A stretch of 54,394 nt of DNA from assembly GCA_017459345.1 (NCBI GenBank), contig JAFUDC010000032.1, positions 1-54,394 on the forward strand, read 5' to 3'. Made by a program: the position numbers and the translations under genes. This document shows, in pieces, positions 7,881 through 17,451 of this stretch. Position 1 is the first letter of the stretch, and the number at the start of each line of letters is the position of its first letter. Under the pieces are notes generated by a model. That model was not told where the DNA came from. It saw only the letters and a program-made list of their open reading frames with translations, and searched no databases. This stretch comes from Eubacterium sp. GTDB taxonomy: Bacteria; Bacillota; Clostridia; Lachnospirales; Lachnospiraceae.

Positions 7881-9485
7881 ATGGGTGTCTATTTTAATCC
7901 TGGGAATCGGGGATTTGCTGAGATCAATGATTCAGATTATGTAGATAAAACCGCATTAATTGAATTGATAAATCAAACAGTAGAAAAGAAAAACAAGCTT
8001 ACCTGTATCAGCCGTCCCCGCCGATTTGGGAAATCCTTTGCAGCAAAAATGCTGACGGCCTACTATGATTGTTCCTGTGATTCCCATGCTTTGTTTGATG
8101 ATAAGAAGATTGCCGGGACACAGGACTATGAAAAATATTTGAATAAGTACAATGTGATTTATCTTGATATTACCGGCTTTATCTCCGAGGCAAAGTCAAA
8201 ACATCAGTCTCTTCGAGATGTCCCTGTAATGATTCAGTCGGCGCTTCTTAAGGATTTGATTGCAGGTGGGTTTGAGTATATCAAAGGAGACAGTTTGTCG
8301 GAGTGTCTGCTCCGCAATGTTTCTAAGCCGGATGTAAGCAGATTTGTTTTCATTATTGATGAGTGGGATGCTTTAATCCGTGAAGCAAAGGATGATGAAA
8401 CTGCCCAGCAGGCTTATCTTAATCTGCTTCGAGGATGGTTTAAAAATAATAATTTTACTCCGAAGGTGGTTGCCGCGGGATATATGACAGGGATTCTTCC
8501 GATAAAAAAAGATGGATCACAGTCTGCAATATCTGATTTCAAAGAGTATTCTATGATAAAACCTCGTAAATTTGGAGAATTTGTCGGGTTTACAGAGGAT
8601 GAGGTAAGGGAACTCTGCCAGCAAAGGAATATTCATTTTGATTCCATGAAAATGTGGTATGACGGATATCATTTTCAGGGGGTCGGATCGGTATACAATC
8701 CTAATTCTGTTATACAAGCCATAGAGAATGAAGATTTTGATTCTTATTGGACAGAGACATCTGCTGCAGAGGGACTCCTTGAATATATCAGCAAAGATTA
8801 TCATGGCCTTACGCAGACGATAGCGGAGCTGATAGGAGGTGTTGATGTCACAATCAATACTATGGGGTTTGCGAATGATCTGACCAGCTTTAAGGGGAAG
8901 GATGATGTCCTGACGCTGATGGTTCACCTGGGATATCTATCTTACGATGCTGAGCGTAGAACAGTCAGAATCCCAAATGAAGAAATAAAGCAGGAATTTG
9001 CAAGGTCCGTTCGCGAAGTAAAGCATGAAGCGACCTTGAAACGACTGGCAGAAAGTGATCAGTTGTTTGCTGATACAATTCAGGGAAATGAAATGGCTGT
9101 TGCAAATCAGATTGAAAAAATACACGATGAAGAATGTGCACCGCTTCACTATAACAAAGAGGATAGTCTGAGAAGTGTAATAAAGCTAGCTTATTATACT
9201 TACAGAGATTATTATCTGCAATTTGAAGAGCTTCCTTCGGGAAAGGGATATGCGGATATCGTTTATATTCCCAGAAAAACTTCAGAATGGCCTGCACTGG
9301 TGGTTGAGCTTAAGTGGAATAAATCTGCTGAAGGAGCAATTGATCAGATACTGAAGAGAAAGTATCCTGATGCATTGGTTAATCTTGATTGCCCTGTTCT
9401 TCTTGTGGGAATTGCATACGATAAGGATGCAGAGGGTGGAGAGAAAAAGCATTTCTGTAAGATTATCAGGTATGATCATAGTTAG
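7881..9485 (+). CDS. AAA-ATPase-like protein with C-terminal PD-(D/E)XK nuclease-like domain
   Basis: A 534-residue protein matching the AAA-ATPase_like/PDDEXK_9 architecture that occurs in many paralogs in Clostridia and Bacteroidetes. The N-terminal ATPase shows RPRRFGKS (Walker A-like, near residues 45-52) and FIIDEWDALI (Walker B). The C-terminal part has YADIVYI and VVELKWN about 15 residues apart, which are the Asp and Glu-x-Lys ligands of a PD-(D/E)XK fold. The biological role is unknown; a mobile or defence role has been suspected for the family. It is transcribed alone from its own promoter and ends at a strong terminator. Confidence 0.85.
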   Translation: MGVYFNPGNRGFAEINDSDYVDKTALIELINQTVEKKNKLTCISRPRRFGKSFAAKMLTAYYDCSCDSHALFDDKKIAGTQDYEKYLNKYNVIYLDITGFISEAKSKHQSLRDVPVMIQSALLKDLIAGGFEYIKGDSLSECLLRNVSKPDVSRFVFIIDEWDALIREAKDDETAQQAYLNLLRGWFKNNNFTPKVVAAGYMTGILPIKKDGSQSAISDFKEYSMIKPRKFGEFVGFTEDEVRELCQQRNIHFDSMKMWYDGYHFQGVGSVYNPNSVIQAIENEDFDSYWTETSAAEGLLEYISKDYHGLTQTIAELIGGVDVTINTMGFANDLTSFKGKDDVLTLMVHLGYLSYDAERRTVRIPNEEIKQEFARSVREVKHEATLKRLAESDQLFADTIQGNEMAVANQIEKIHDEECAPLHYNKEDSLRSVIKLAYYTYRDYYLQFEELPSGKGYADIVYIPRKTSEWPALVVELKWNKSAEGAIDQILKRKYPDALVNLDCPVLLVGIAYDKDAEGGEKKHFCKIIRYDHS

Positions 9486-9527
9486 GACCAGATATGGAAG
9501 GAGTTGAAAGTCTGCGGCAGGTATGTG

Positions 9528-9560
9528 AAAAAACGGCGGATTCTTGTCCGCCGTTTTTTT
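9528..9560. terminator. Bidirectional Rho-independent terminator
   Basis: A 13-bp stem AAAAAACGGCGGA/TCCGCCGTTTTTT with a six-base loop, giving a T-run on both strands. It lies between the convergent ATPase gene and the metal P-type ATPase gene and probably serves both. Confidence 0.9.
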
Positions 9561-9589
9561 GATACTCGATTATACCTGGTAGATGATGA

Positions 9590-11557
9590 TCATGAAACTG
9601 CAAGCCGTGGATATTTCCTGTCATAAAGCAAAGCTGCCAGCAGGACTACAAAGCAGGATCCGGCGTTGTGGACCAGGGCCCCTGTCGTGGGATTTAAGAC
9701 TCCCGTCACTGACAGGATGATGGCCACGAAGTTGATGCACATGGACAGGGTGATGGCTCCCTTGATGGTTTTTACTGTGGTGTTGGAGAGCCATTTCAGG
9801 TAGGGCAGCCTGGTGATGTCGTCTGTCATGAGGGCCACATCCGCTGCATCCACCGCGATATCGCTTCCCATGACCCCCATGGCTACACCCACGTCGGCAG
9901 TCTTTAAGGCGGGAGCATCGTTTACCCCGTCTCCGATCATACAGACATTTCCTTTGCTTTTCAGGTCCATGATCCCTGCAACCTTCTCCTCCGGGAGAAG
10001 GTCTGCCCGGATTTCGGTGATACCGGCTCTGGAGGCGAAATAGCCGGCTGCCTCCTCGTTATCTCCGGTGAGAAGGACAGCTTTTGTGTCCATATCCTGA
10101 AGATCACGGATCATGTCGAAAGCTTCGGGGCGGAGAACATCGGACAGGGCGATAATACCAATGACCTTTTCCACATCAGCGGCAATGACAGAGGCCTTGC
10201 CCTGGGCGCGGATCTGGTTTAACAGATCTTTTGCTTCATTGCCAAGCATTAGCTTGTCATTTGAATTGTCGATACCTGTTTTCTCTGAATTAAATATTTC
10301 ATACCCTGCCAGTTGTTCTTCGATAAATTTATCATACCCTGCCAGCTGTTCCCTGATATATTTTTCATTTCCAAAGAAGTAGCGCTGTCCATCTATCTCA
10401 GCTGACACACCTTTGCCGGCTTCCATCTTAAAATCAGTCACATCATAAAGGGAAATCTGCCTGGTATCAGCCTCCTGGGCTATGGCTTTTCCCAGAGGGT
10501 GTTCGCTGCGGCTTTCTGCGGAGGCAGTAAGCCTTAATAATTCATCTGCTCCGATACCGGATATGGGAAGAATATCACTTACCTCAAGTTTTCCGTAGGT
10601 CAGGGTTCCGGTCTTGTCGAATGCCATGATGTCAGCCTTGCCCATCTTCTCCAGAGCTTCTCCGGATTTGATGATAACCCCATGCTTAGCGGCCTGTCCG
10701 ATGGCAGCCACGATTGCTGTGGGAGTGGCAAGAACCAGGGCGCAGGGACAGAATACAACCATGACAGTCACAGCCCGGATGATATTCCCTGTGACCAGGT
10801 AGGCAGCGATGGCAATCAGGAGGGCGACCGGGACAAGCCAGCTGGCCCATTTATCCGCGATACGCTGGGTGGGAGCCTGGTTTTTCTCCGCATCCTCCAC
10901 CATGCGGATCAGCTTCTGCAGGGAGCTGTCACTGCCTGCCCTGGTCACATTGATATCGATTGATCCAAATCGGTTGATGGTTCCGGAGTAGACCTCATCG
11001 CCGGGCATTTTATCCACCGGCAGGCTTTCCCCGGTCATCACCGACTGGTCAACAGAGGTTTCCCCTTTGATAATGCTGCCATCCACGGGAATAGTCTCCC
11101 CCGGAAGGATGCGCAGGATATCCCCGGGAAGGATGTCAGATACAGAAACAGTGACTTCTTTCCCATCCCGGATCAGGCGGCCTGTCTCCGGTGCCATGGA
11201 GATCAGATTGGTGATTCCCTTCTTGGCCCGGTCAGTGGTCATGTCTTCTAATAGGGCACCGATTTCCATGATGAAGGCCACTTCGCCTGCGGCGAAGAGA
11301 TCTCCGATCAGGAGGGCGGCGATCATAGCCATGGTGATGAGGAGGGCGGATGAAATCTTGCTGATTCCCTTGTTATAGATAATTCGCCATATGGACAGAT
11401 AAAGCAGAGGGATGCCGCAAATCACCACACAGACCCAGGCCAGGTATTCCCCCTTCGGGTATCCTGTGCGAGGTAAGATAAAGGATGCGGCCAGAAAGAG
11501 GCCCCCGATTATCGTCATGGGCCAGCCCGCCAGAATGTCGTTGATTTTTTTGATCAT
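9590..11557 (-). CDS. Heavy-metal-translocating P-type ATPase
   Basis: A 655-residue P1B-type ATPase that would move a metal cation out of the cytoplasm using ATP. The metal-site CPC in transmembrane helix 6 (VFCPCALVLATP), the phosphorylation loop DKTGTLT, the HP motif in SRSEHPLGKA, and GDGVNDAPAL are all present. TGES in the actuator domain is also seen. There is no N-terminal HMA metal-binding domain, so the protein is short for CadA or CopA. The nucleotide-binding domain contains a tandem 11-residue duplication (EQLAGYDKF/EEQLAGYEIF). The metal cannot be fixed from this; CPC fits Cd/Zn or Cu. It is divergent from a TetR-type gene. Confidence 0.92.
   Translation of the reverse strand: MIKKINDILAGWPMTIIGGLFLAASFILPRTGYPKGEYLAWVCVVICGIPLLYLSIWRIIYNKGISKISSALLITMAMIAALLIGDLFAAGEVAFIMEIGALLEDMTTDRAKKGITNLISMAPETGRLIRDGKEVTVSVSDILPGDILRILPGETIPVDGSIIKGETSVDQSVMTGESLPVDKMPGDEVYSGTINRFGSIDINVTRAGSDSSLQKLIRMVEDAEKNQAPTQRIADKWASWLVPVALLIAIAAYLVTGNIIRAVTVMVVFCPCALVLATPTAIVAAIGQAAKHGVIIKSGEALEKMGKADIMAFDKTGTLTYGKLEVSDILPISGIGADELLRLTASAESRSEHPLGKAIAQEADTRQISLYDVTDFKMEAGKGVSAEIDGQRYFFGNEKYIREQLAGYDKFIEEQLAGYEIFNSEKTGIDNSNDKLMLGNEAKDLLNQIRAQGKASVIAADVEKVIGIIALSDVLRPEAFDMIRDLQDMDTKAVLLTGDNEEAAGYFASRAGITEIRADLLPEEKVAGIMDLKSKGNVCMIGDGVNDAPALKTADVGVAMGVMGSDIAVDAADVALMTDDITRLPYLKWLSNTTVKTIKGAITLSMCINFVAIILSVTGVLNPTTGALVHNAGSCFVVLLAALLYDRKYPRLAVS
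10297..10364 (-). repeat. 33-bp in-frame duplication in the P-type ATPase
   Basis: Two adjacent 33-base copies containing CATACCCTGCCAG are seen in the N domain and encode two near-identical 11-residue blocks (about REQLAGYDKFI and EEQLAGYEIFN). They differ at a handful of bases, so the duplication is not brand new. Confidence 0.8.
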
Positions 11558-11582
11558 GGTAGTTTCCCCTTCCTATGATGTA

Positions 11583-11612
11583 TTGACAATACAACATAAA
11601 TTATCATATAAT
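11583..11612 (+). promoter_or_regulatory. Predicted promoter for the TetR-type gene
   Basis: TTGACA (11583-11588) and TATAAT (11607-11612) with an 18-base spacer lie in the divergent region between the P-type ATPase and the TetR-type gene, 160 bases before the latter. The region is A+T-rich, and I could not single out an operator or the opposite-strand promoter. Confidence 0.5.
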
Positions 11613-11772
11613 ATATACAATACCGAACAAAATGTACATTAACTTTGCTCTAATTATATTAATATAATTGTGGAAATACAAGAATCAGAATCTCACATAC
11701 GTTCATTACTGAACATTTATGGGCAAATGTCCTGAAAAGAAAGAAATACGAACGAAAGGATCAGATTACAGG

Positions 11773-12337
11773 ATGGACAGAAGACAGCAAAAAACCAGGA
11801 AGGCAGTTTTCCAGGCCTTTACCAGACTGCTGGAGCATAAGAATTACAACAGCATTACGGTGCAGGAAATCATTGATGAGGCTGATATCGGGAGGAGTAC
11901 ATTTTATTCGCACTTTGAAACCAAAGATGACCTTTTAAAGGCCTTATGTACGGAAATATTTGATCATGTATTTTCTCACGAACTGATGAAGGAAAAGACT
12001 CATGATTTTTCTGAAGATGAGAAGGGAATGGAGCAGATTGTGACCCATATCCTTTATCACTTTAGAGACAGCAGATCTTATATCAAGGGAGTTCTGCTCA
12101 GTGAGAGCGGAGAGATTTTTATGAGGTATTTAAAGGAACATCTCATGCATGTATTTGAACATGCGGTTGAAGAAGTGGAATCTGATATCCCCAAAGACTA
12201 TATGTTAAAATCACATGGTCTGTGATTTCGCGGAGAGTGTCAGATGGTGGATGAACCATGAGGAGTATAGTCCTGAGGAAATCGGGAGTTTCTATCTGGC
12301 ATCCACCCCTGATCTGGCGGGGATTAAGATGTTGTGA
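11773..12337 (+). pseudogene. TetR/AcrR-family regulator interrupted by a frameshift
   Basis: The N-terminal HTH (QQKTRKAVFQAF, VQEIIDEADIGRSTFYSHFETKDDLL) is intact and matches small TetR-like regulators with a C-terminal helical domain. In the start frame the protein stops at 12223-12225, ending MLKSHGL. The frame starting at 12209 continues with NHMVCDFAESVRWWMNHEEY and then SPEEIGSFYL, which is the expected C-terminal helix, to a stop at 12335-12337. One extra A in the run at 12207-12210 explains the break. I place the start at 11773 after AAAGGA; an upstream ATG at 11719 has no site. It could be a real loss of function, a sequencing slip, or programmed slippage. Confidence 0.8.
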
Positions 12338-12956
12338 TTGATATCTTTGCGTTTAAACACTGGCCTTCCAGATAGCCGGCCACAAGGCTGAAATCATCCG
12401 GCGTGACATATATAGTATACCAGGTAAGAAATGAGTGGATTCTAATCTCACCCTTTTCCGGAATGAATTTCAGGGATTTGATATCCTTATAGCTGGTCTG
12501 AACCACCTGCCTGGCTGCACCTGCCAGTCCTGCTATGTAGACTCCCGGGTTCTGACCCAGTACTCCCGTTGCAGCAGTAAAAAGCCCGATGATGGCCTGC
12601 CTGGAAGCCTGGCTTGCCGGCTGTGCGGTGGTAATGGTCTGCTGATCCATAGTATAGATCGCCACATAATTGCCGCCATAGAGGGCAGCCACCAGCAGAT
12701 ATGACAGGACTGATATAATCAGAATCGCAATGGCGATGATGGCAAGAATACCGAATACTTCCAGGAAATCCTCCATCGTGCCCTGATTCTTAACACACAG
12801 GCATACCAGAATCAGGACAGGGATTAAAAAACAGATTCCCATGGCCTTAAGGACTGTCTTTAATATGGAAAAATTTCGGAACATGGGGAGCCTGTAAACC
12901 CAGTGATATACACCATATTCATCCTTATATACTCTGGTTGTTTCCCGGGTATTCAT
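12324..12956 (-). CDS. Hypothetical membrane protein with two transmembrane segments
   Basis: A 210-residue protein of unknown function. Two strong hydrophobic helices (about residues 34-55 and 65-92) are separated by a short polar loop (CVKNQGTMEDFLE). A Gln/Thr/Ala-rich stretch follows, then a C-terminal region of beta-like character (YKDIKSLKFIPEKGEIRI, TWYTIYVTPDDF) that resembles a PH-like domain by eye. The start at 12956 follows GGAGGAT; an in-frame ATG 27 bases upstream has no site. Its 3' end overlaps that of the frameshifted TetR gene by 14 bases on the other strand. Confidence 0.7.
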   Translation of the reverse strand: MNTRETTRVYKDEYGVYHWVYRLPMFRNFSILKTVLKAMGICFLIPVLILVCLCVKNQGTMEDFLEVFGILAIIAIAILIISVLSYLLVAALYGGNYVAIYTMDQQTITTAQPASQASRQAIIGLFTAATGVLGQNPGVYIAGLAGAARQVVQTSYKDIKSLKFIPEKGEIRIHSFLTWYTIYVTPDDFSLVAGYLEGQCLNAKISITTS

Positions 12957-13080
12957 TCTAGGATTATCCTCCTGTAAAACCAATAGTTTATGCTTAACAA
13001 TGTCATCTGAATGCTCGATTCTTTAGCCCTTTCTGCTATACATTCACGAACGTAATCGGTTCATCTGAACATCGATATAC

Positions 13081-13878
13081 TTAAGGTATCGCTATATGAT
13101 TCGGACCCAGATGATCCGGATCATAATCTGCGCTCATGCATACATAATTCATGGCAAGCTCAACCGCAGCCTGAGTAGCCTTCTTGACCTCAGTATCTTC
13201 AGGATAATATTTGGTCTTGTAAACCATCACGCCGTCTGTCAGCTGTTCAACATATACAAACTCTTCAATGGATTTACCGGAATCCGGATCCAGATAATTC
13301 GCTTTTACGCTGAAAATAGTCCGGTTGCCTGCCTGCATCTCCTGAGGTTCTACCGCTCCTCCTGCCAGGTACTTCTCATGCTCTTCCTCGATGGCCATGG
13401 CCTCCCATAAGGCATAGACATAGGCTGTTTTATCTGTTGTGTATCGGTTCAGAGTATAGTAGGGGATGTCCTCCCCGGGATTCGTATAAACGACTGCTCC
13501 CCCATTGCCATATGTTTTTGCGGTATCCTTATAGTCGGCTGGAACGTAAAAACAGAAGTCCTGTTCCTCGTCAATAAAGACATATACTCCATTGCTGTTC
13601 TTCCCGGAAACCTCTTCTGATACTTCAGTTTCCTCCATGAGAGGAGTTCCTTCCTCTGCACTCTCAACAGATTCCGCCTCGGAGAGGGATGCCTCTTCCT
13701 GGTCTGAGATTTCTTCCTCAGATTCCACTGATTCGCTGACTTCTGCCTCTGTGGACTTTTCTTCCAGCTCCGTGGAAGCTTCCTGGCTCCCGGGAGACTC
13801 TGATGTGCACCCGGATATTGCAAAAGCAGCAAGAATAATCATGAGAAAAAGATAAAATAGGCTGTTTCTTCTTGACAT
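13081..13878 (-). CDS. Putative lipoprotein, Glu/Ser-rich N-terminus
   Basis: A 265-residue secreted lipoprotein. A hydrophobic signal segment ends in the lipobox AISGC near residue 24, so the mature protein should be attached to the outer face of the membrane. Residues about 25-90 are extremely rich in Glu and Ser and probably form a flexible acidic tether. The remainder looks globular (GVYVFIDEEQDFCFYVPADYK, then GNGGAVVYTNPGEDIPYY). I do not recognise a named domain. An AGGTATTTAT-type ribosome binding site precedes the ATG. Confidence 0.75.
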   Translation of the reverse strand: MSRRNSLFYLFLMIILAAFAISGCTSESPGSQEASTELEEKSTEAEVSESVESEEEISDQEEASLSEAESVESAEEGTPLMEETEVSEEVSGKNSNGVYVFIDEEQDFCFYVPADYKDTAKTYGNGGAVVYTNPGEDIPYYTLNRYTTDKTAYVYALWEAMAIEEEHEKYLAGGAVEPQEMQAGNRTIFSVKANYLDPDSGKSIEEFVYVEQLTDGVMVYKTKYYPEDTEVKKATQAAVELAMNYVCMSADYDPDHLGPNHIAIP

Positions 13879-14092
13879 ATAAATACCTCCATATTAGCAA
13901 TTAATTTGATCACGATACATACAAGTTCGGGGAAGGCCGAAGACTTCCGGAAAATAAACTGACCCTCCCCAGATTGATTTAAGTCCCCCCAACCTCAAAA
14001 CACCCTATCTGGGTGTGCAGCACAGGAAGGGTCAATCTCTTAATACTATACTAAAAACAGTGACGAAATGGATTGAGAATTCCGGTTTGTCA

Positions 14093-14121
14093 TTGACAGA
14101 TTGGAATTATACTCATATATT
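14093..14121 (+). promoter_or_regulatory. Predicted promoter of the double-HTH gene
   Basis: TTGACA (14093-14098), a 17-base spacer and TATATT (14116-14121) lie 105 bases before the start at 14226. The remainder of the 347-base gap 13879-14225 holds a small ACACCC/GGGTGT hairpin near 13999-14017 inside a wider TGACCCT..AGGGTCA inverted pair, of unknown role. Confidence 0.6.
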
Positions 14122-14225
14122 TAAACTAACTTTAGCTTTATCTATGAGAGAAAGCGTCATAGGAGCTTAGGTTTTCATGGGTCGGGGTAGTTTTCGTTTA
14201 AAGGATAATATAAGAAAGGCTGATC

Positions 14226-15995
14226 ATGACATTTTCTGAAATATTTAATCACTATTTAGATATATATGATATATCCCTATCCGCCCTCTCGGAAGTATCG
14301 GGTATATCCATGTCTGCCTTAAGGCGCTATCATCTGGGGGAAAGGGTTCCCGGGCCGGAAAGTTCTGAGATTATCAGGCTGGCTCAGGGTATCGCAGAGA
14401 TTGCAGCCAAAGCAGCTCATTCTACGGAGGCAGTTTCCTCACAGAATTCTTCCTCCACTTCATCTGCCTCTGTCATCAATGATAAAAAGATTCTTGAAGA
14501 ATTCATCCATGCCTCCCGGGGAATGACTCTGGACTACGATGAATTCCTCAGACACCTGAATGTACTGATGGATAAGCTTGATATCTCCAATAATGAGCTT
14601 GCCCGTTTTATGGGTTTCGATCCTTCCCATATATCTAGAATCCTGTCCGGGAAGCGCCGCCTTAACCATGTGACGGAATTTGTCAACCTCTTCTCCAATT
14701 ATATTGCCAAGAAATGTAACTCCCTTTCGCAAAGGTCGACCCTGATTCAGATTATCGGCCGTCCGGAATCTGACTTTGAATCTGAGAGTAAATGTTTTCA
14801 AAGTATCTTTCAGTGGATTATCACAGGACAGATAACAGAAAAAGAAGACTCCATATACGGTTTTTTAAATGCTCTTAATGACTTTGATCTGAACGAGTAT
14901 ACACGCGCCATTCACTTTGATAGTCTCAAAGTGCCAACGGTACCCTTCCAGCTGCCCACATCCAGGATATATTCTTCCCTGCCTGAGATGATGAATGCGG
15001 AACTGGATTTCCTGAAAGCGGCTGTCCTGTCAAAGTCCATGAAGGATGTCACCATGTACAGCGACATGCCAATGGAGGAAATGTCTAAAGACCCTGAGTT
15101 CCCAAAGAAGTGGATGCTGGGAATGGCCATGCTGCTGAAGAAAGGGATTCATCTGAATATCATTCATAATATTGACAGGCCATTTCAGGAGATGATGCTG
15201 GGGCTGACCAGCTATATCCCCATGTACATGACAGGCCTGATCTCACCCTATTATCTGAGAGACAGGCAGAATGATACTTTTTTACATTTTCTCAGAGTAT
15301 CGGGAACAGTGGCCTTAAGCGGAGAGGCCATCGCCGGACATCAGGGTGACGGCCGCTATTATCTCTCAAAAAAAGCGGAGGATATCCGCTACTACCAGAA
15401 AAGGGCTGACCAGCTCCTTGCCAAGGCCCGCCCCCTGATGAAGATCTACCGGAAGGATCAGCAGAGAAATCTGGATGAATTCCTGGAAAAGGAGAGACGA
15501 AAAGAGGGAAACCGGAGATTTATTCTGTCCGGCCTTCCGCTGGCGTCGATTCCCGGCAGTGTTTTACAATCCATTTGCCGGAAAAATAATGTTAATTCGG
15601 AACTAATGACAGTAATCAGCCATCATCTGGAATCCTCACGGCAGGCAATGGATGATATGCAAAAAGGCGGCAGTGTCACCATGGAATTGACAAAACTATC
15701 AGAAGAAGAATTCCGGGCATATCCGCCATCCCTCAACCTGGCAGATCTTTTTATAGAACAGAAGATATATTATGACTATGAAGATTATTTAAAACACTAC
15801 GAAACAACCTTCAAGATGGCAGAGAATCATGACAGGCTTGTATTAAAAGAGAATAAGTCTGCCTTGTTCCGAAATATCCAGATTATGATAAAGGAGGGGC
15901 GATTTGTTCTGGTGTCCAAGGCAGATTCTCCGACCATTCACTTTGTTATCACCCATCCCAAGATGTTGAAGGCTTTTGAGAATCTGATTGTTTAG
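14226..15995 (+). CDS. Large regulator-like protein with two N-terminal HTH domains
   Basis: A 589-residue protein. Two XRE-like helix-turn-helix regions are visible: residues about 8-50 (LSALSEVSGISMSALRRYHLGE) and about 105-155 (ISNNELARFMGFDPSHISRILSGKRR). A Ser-rich linker near 75-90 separates them. The 430 residues that follow are mostly helical and include ESSRQAMDDMQKGG and a C-terminal ligand-domain-like part. I do not recognise a named family beyond the HTH. It may be a one-component sensor. It stands alone behind its own promoter, with AAAGG before the ATG. Confidence 0.75.
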   Translation: MTFSEIFNHYLDIYDISLSALSEVSGISMSALRRYHLGERVPGPESSEIIRLAQGIAEIAAKAAHSTEAVSSQNSSSTSSASVINDKKILEEFIHASRGMTLDYDEFLRHLNVLMDKLDISNNELARFMGFDPSHISRILSGKRRLNHVTEFVNLFSNYIAKKCNSLSQRSTLIQIIGRPESDFESESKCFQSIFQWIITGQITEKEDSIYGFLNALNDFDLNEYTRAIHFDSLKVPTVPFQLPTSRIYSSLPEMMNAELDFLKAAVLSKSMKDVTMYSDMPMEEMSKDPEFPKKWMLGMAMLLKKGIHLNIIHNIDRPFQEMMLGLTSYIPMYMTGLISPYYLRDRQNDTFLHFLRVSGTVALSGEAIAGHQGDGRYYLSKKAEDIRYYQKRADQLLAKARPLMKIYRKDQQRNLDEFLEKERRKEGNRRFILSGLPLASIPGSVLQSICRKNNVNSELMTVISHHLESSRQAMDDMQKGGSVTMELTKLSEEEFRAYPPSLNLADLFIEQKIYYDYEDYLKHYETTFKMAENHDRLVLKENKSALFRNIQIMIKEGRFVLVSKADSPTIHFVITHPKMLKAFENLIV

Positions 15996-16070
15996 CTGAT
16001 TATTTCTGATAGCTGGACATTGATGTTGAATTATTGTGAAAAAGTATTGGGATTAAGAAAAAGGAGACAT

Positions 16071-16619
16071 ATGGAATACTTTGATATTGTAGACGATAAG
16101 GGGATGCCAACCGGGGATATCGTCTCCAGGGAGACTGCCCACAAGCTGGGCATCCAGCACCGGACTGCCCATGTATGGATTGTGAGAAAAAAGAACAAAG
16201 GATATGATATCCTGCTCCAGAAAAGGAGCAAGGAAAAAGATTCATTCCCCGGGATGTACGATACATCATCTGCCGGACATATTCCGGCTGGTGATGAGCC
16301 GCTGGAATCCGCCTTGCGGGAATTAAAAGAAGAGCTTGGGATCGCTGCCTCAGCAAAACAGCTGACCTATGCCGGCATGTTCCACGGGCATTATGAAAAA
16401 GAGTTTCATGGGAGCATCTTCAGGGATAATGAGATCGCAAGAGTCTATGTCTATCAGGAACCAGTGGTTATAGAAAAGCTGACGCTTCAGGCTAGCGAGG
16501 TGGAGGAAGTCTGCTGGTTTGATCTTGACCAGGTCTGGGATGAGATTCATTACAGCAGAGAAAGAATCTGTGTTCCAGAGGGCGGCTTGAGTGTCCTTAG
16601 AAAGTATCTTGATGTGTAA
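16071..16619 (+). CDS. NUDIX hydrolase, isopentenyl-diphosphate isomerase-like
   Basis: A 182-residue NUDIX protein. The Nudix box runs from SAGHIPAGDEPLESA through LRELKEELGI, with the REL..EELG metal-binding residues intact. The N-terminus (YFDIVDDKGMPTGDIVSRETAHK) and the WIVRKKNKGYDILLQKRS strand are typical of the IDI-like subgroup, which often hydrolyse nucleotide or sugar diphosphates; the substrate is unknown. The start at 16071 follows AAAGGAG at an ideal distance, while an upstream in-frame ATG at 16020 has none. Confidence 0.88.
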   Translation: MEYFDIVDDKGMPTGDIVSRETAHKLGIQHRTAHVWIVRKKNKGYDILLQKRSKEKDSFPGMYDTSSAGHIPAGDEPLESALRELKEELGIAASAKQLTYAGMFHGHYEKEFHGSIFRDNEIARVYVYQEPVVIEKLTLQASEVEEVCWFDLDQVWDEIHYSRERICVPEGGLSVLRKYLDV

Positions 16620-16659
16620 TTATAATTAACTGATTATCTATCAGAAAGGAACTACAGAT

Positions 16660-17439
16660 ATGACAGGAAAGATATTATTAGGTATTATCATTCCCTTTAT
16701 CGGCACCAGTCTTGGTGCCGCTATGGTATTCTTATTAAAGCAGCAGATCTCGGATAACCTCCAGAAGATTCTCACCGGGTTTGCAGCCGGAGTAATGGTG
16801 GCTGCCTCCTTCTGGAGTCTGCTGGAACCAGCTTTGGAGAGCAGCGAAGGAATGGGAAAACTGGCTTTTATCCCGGCAGCTGTCGGATTTATGGTTGGCA
16901 TTGGCTTCCTGCTTCTTTTAGATGAAGTAACGCCTCACATGCATATGGATCATCAGATGGAAGGACCCCAGAGCAAATTAAAAAAGACCACCAAGCTGAT
17001 ACTTGCGGTAACCCTGCATAATATTCCGGAAGGCTTAGCCGTGGGCGTTGTCTATGCCGGATGGAGATCAGGCCAGGCGGGTGTGAACCAGGCTGCAGCG
17101 CTTGCGCTTGCTCTTGGTATCGCCATCCAGAATTTCCCGGAAGGAGCCATCGTATCCATGCCTTTAAGAGCAGAGGGGATGCCCAAAGGAAAAACATTTA
17201 TCTACGGTGTCCTATCCGGTGCGGTAGAGCCGGTTGCATCCGTAATTACTATTCTTTTCGCCAGTCTGGTTGTACCTGTACTTCCCTATCTACTGGCCTT
17301 TGCCGCCGGTGCCATGATGTATGTGGTGGTAGAGGAATTGATTCCGGAGATGTCTGAGGGAGAGCATTCCAATAAGGGAACCATCGCTTTTTCACTTGGG
17401 TTTGTGGTGATGATGGTTCTTGATGTGGCATTAGGGTGA
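16660..17439 (+). CDS. ZIP family metal transporter
   Basis: A 259-residue membrane protein with eight predicted transmembrane segments, of the ZupT/GufA-like group of ZIP transporters that import divalent metals such as zinc. The metal-site motifs HNIPEGLAVG in helix 4 and QNFPEGAIVS in helix 5 are intact, and a His-rich cytoplasmic loop (HMHMDHQ) lies between helices 3 and 4. The start follows GAAAGGA. The next 1.4 kb has no intact gene; the stop codon is followed almost at once by the 17447-18598 element. Confidence 0.92.
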   Translation: MTGKILLGIIIPFIGTSLGAAMVFLLKQQISDNLQKILTGFAAGVMVAASFWSLLEPALESSEGMGKLAFIPAAVGFMVGIGFLLLLDEVTPHMHMDHQMEGPQSKLKKTTKLILAVTLHNIPEGLAVGVVYAGWRSGQAGVNQAAALALALGIAIQNFPEGAIVSMPLRAEGMPKGKTFIYGVLSGAVEPVASVITILFASLVVPVLPYLLAFAAGAMMYVVVEELIPEMSEGEHSNKGTIAFSLGFVVMMVLDVALG

Positions 17440-17451
17440 ATAATTATTTAA

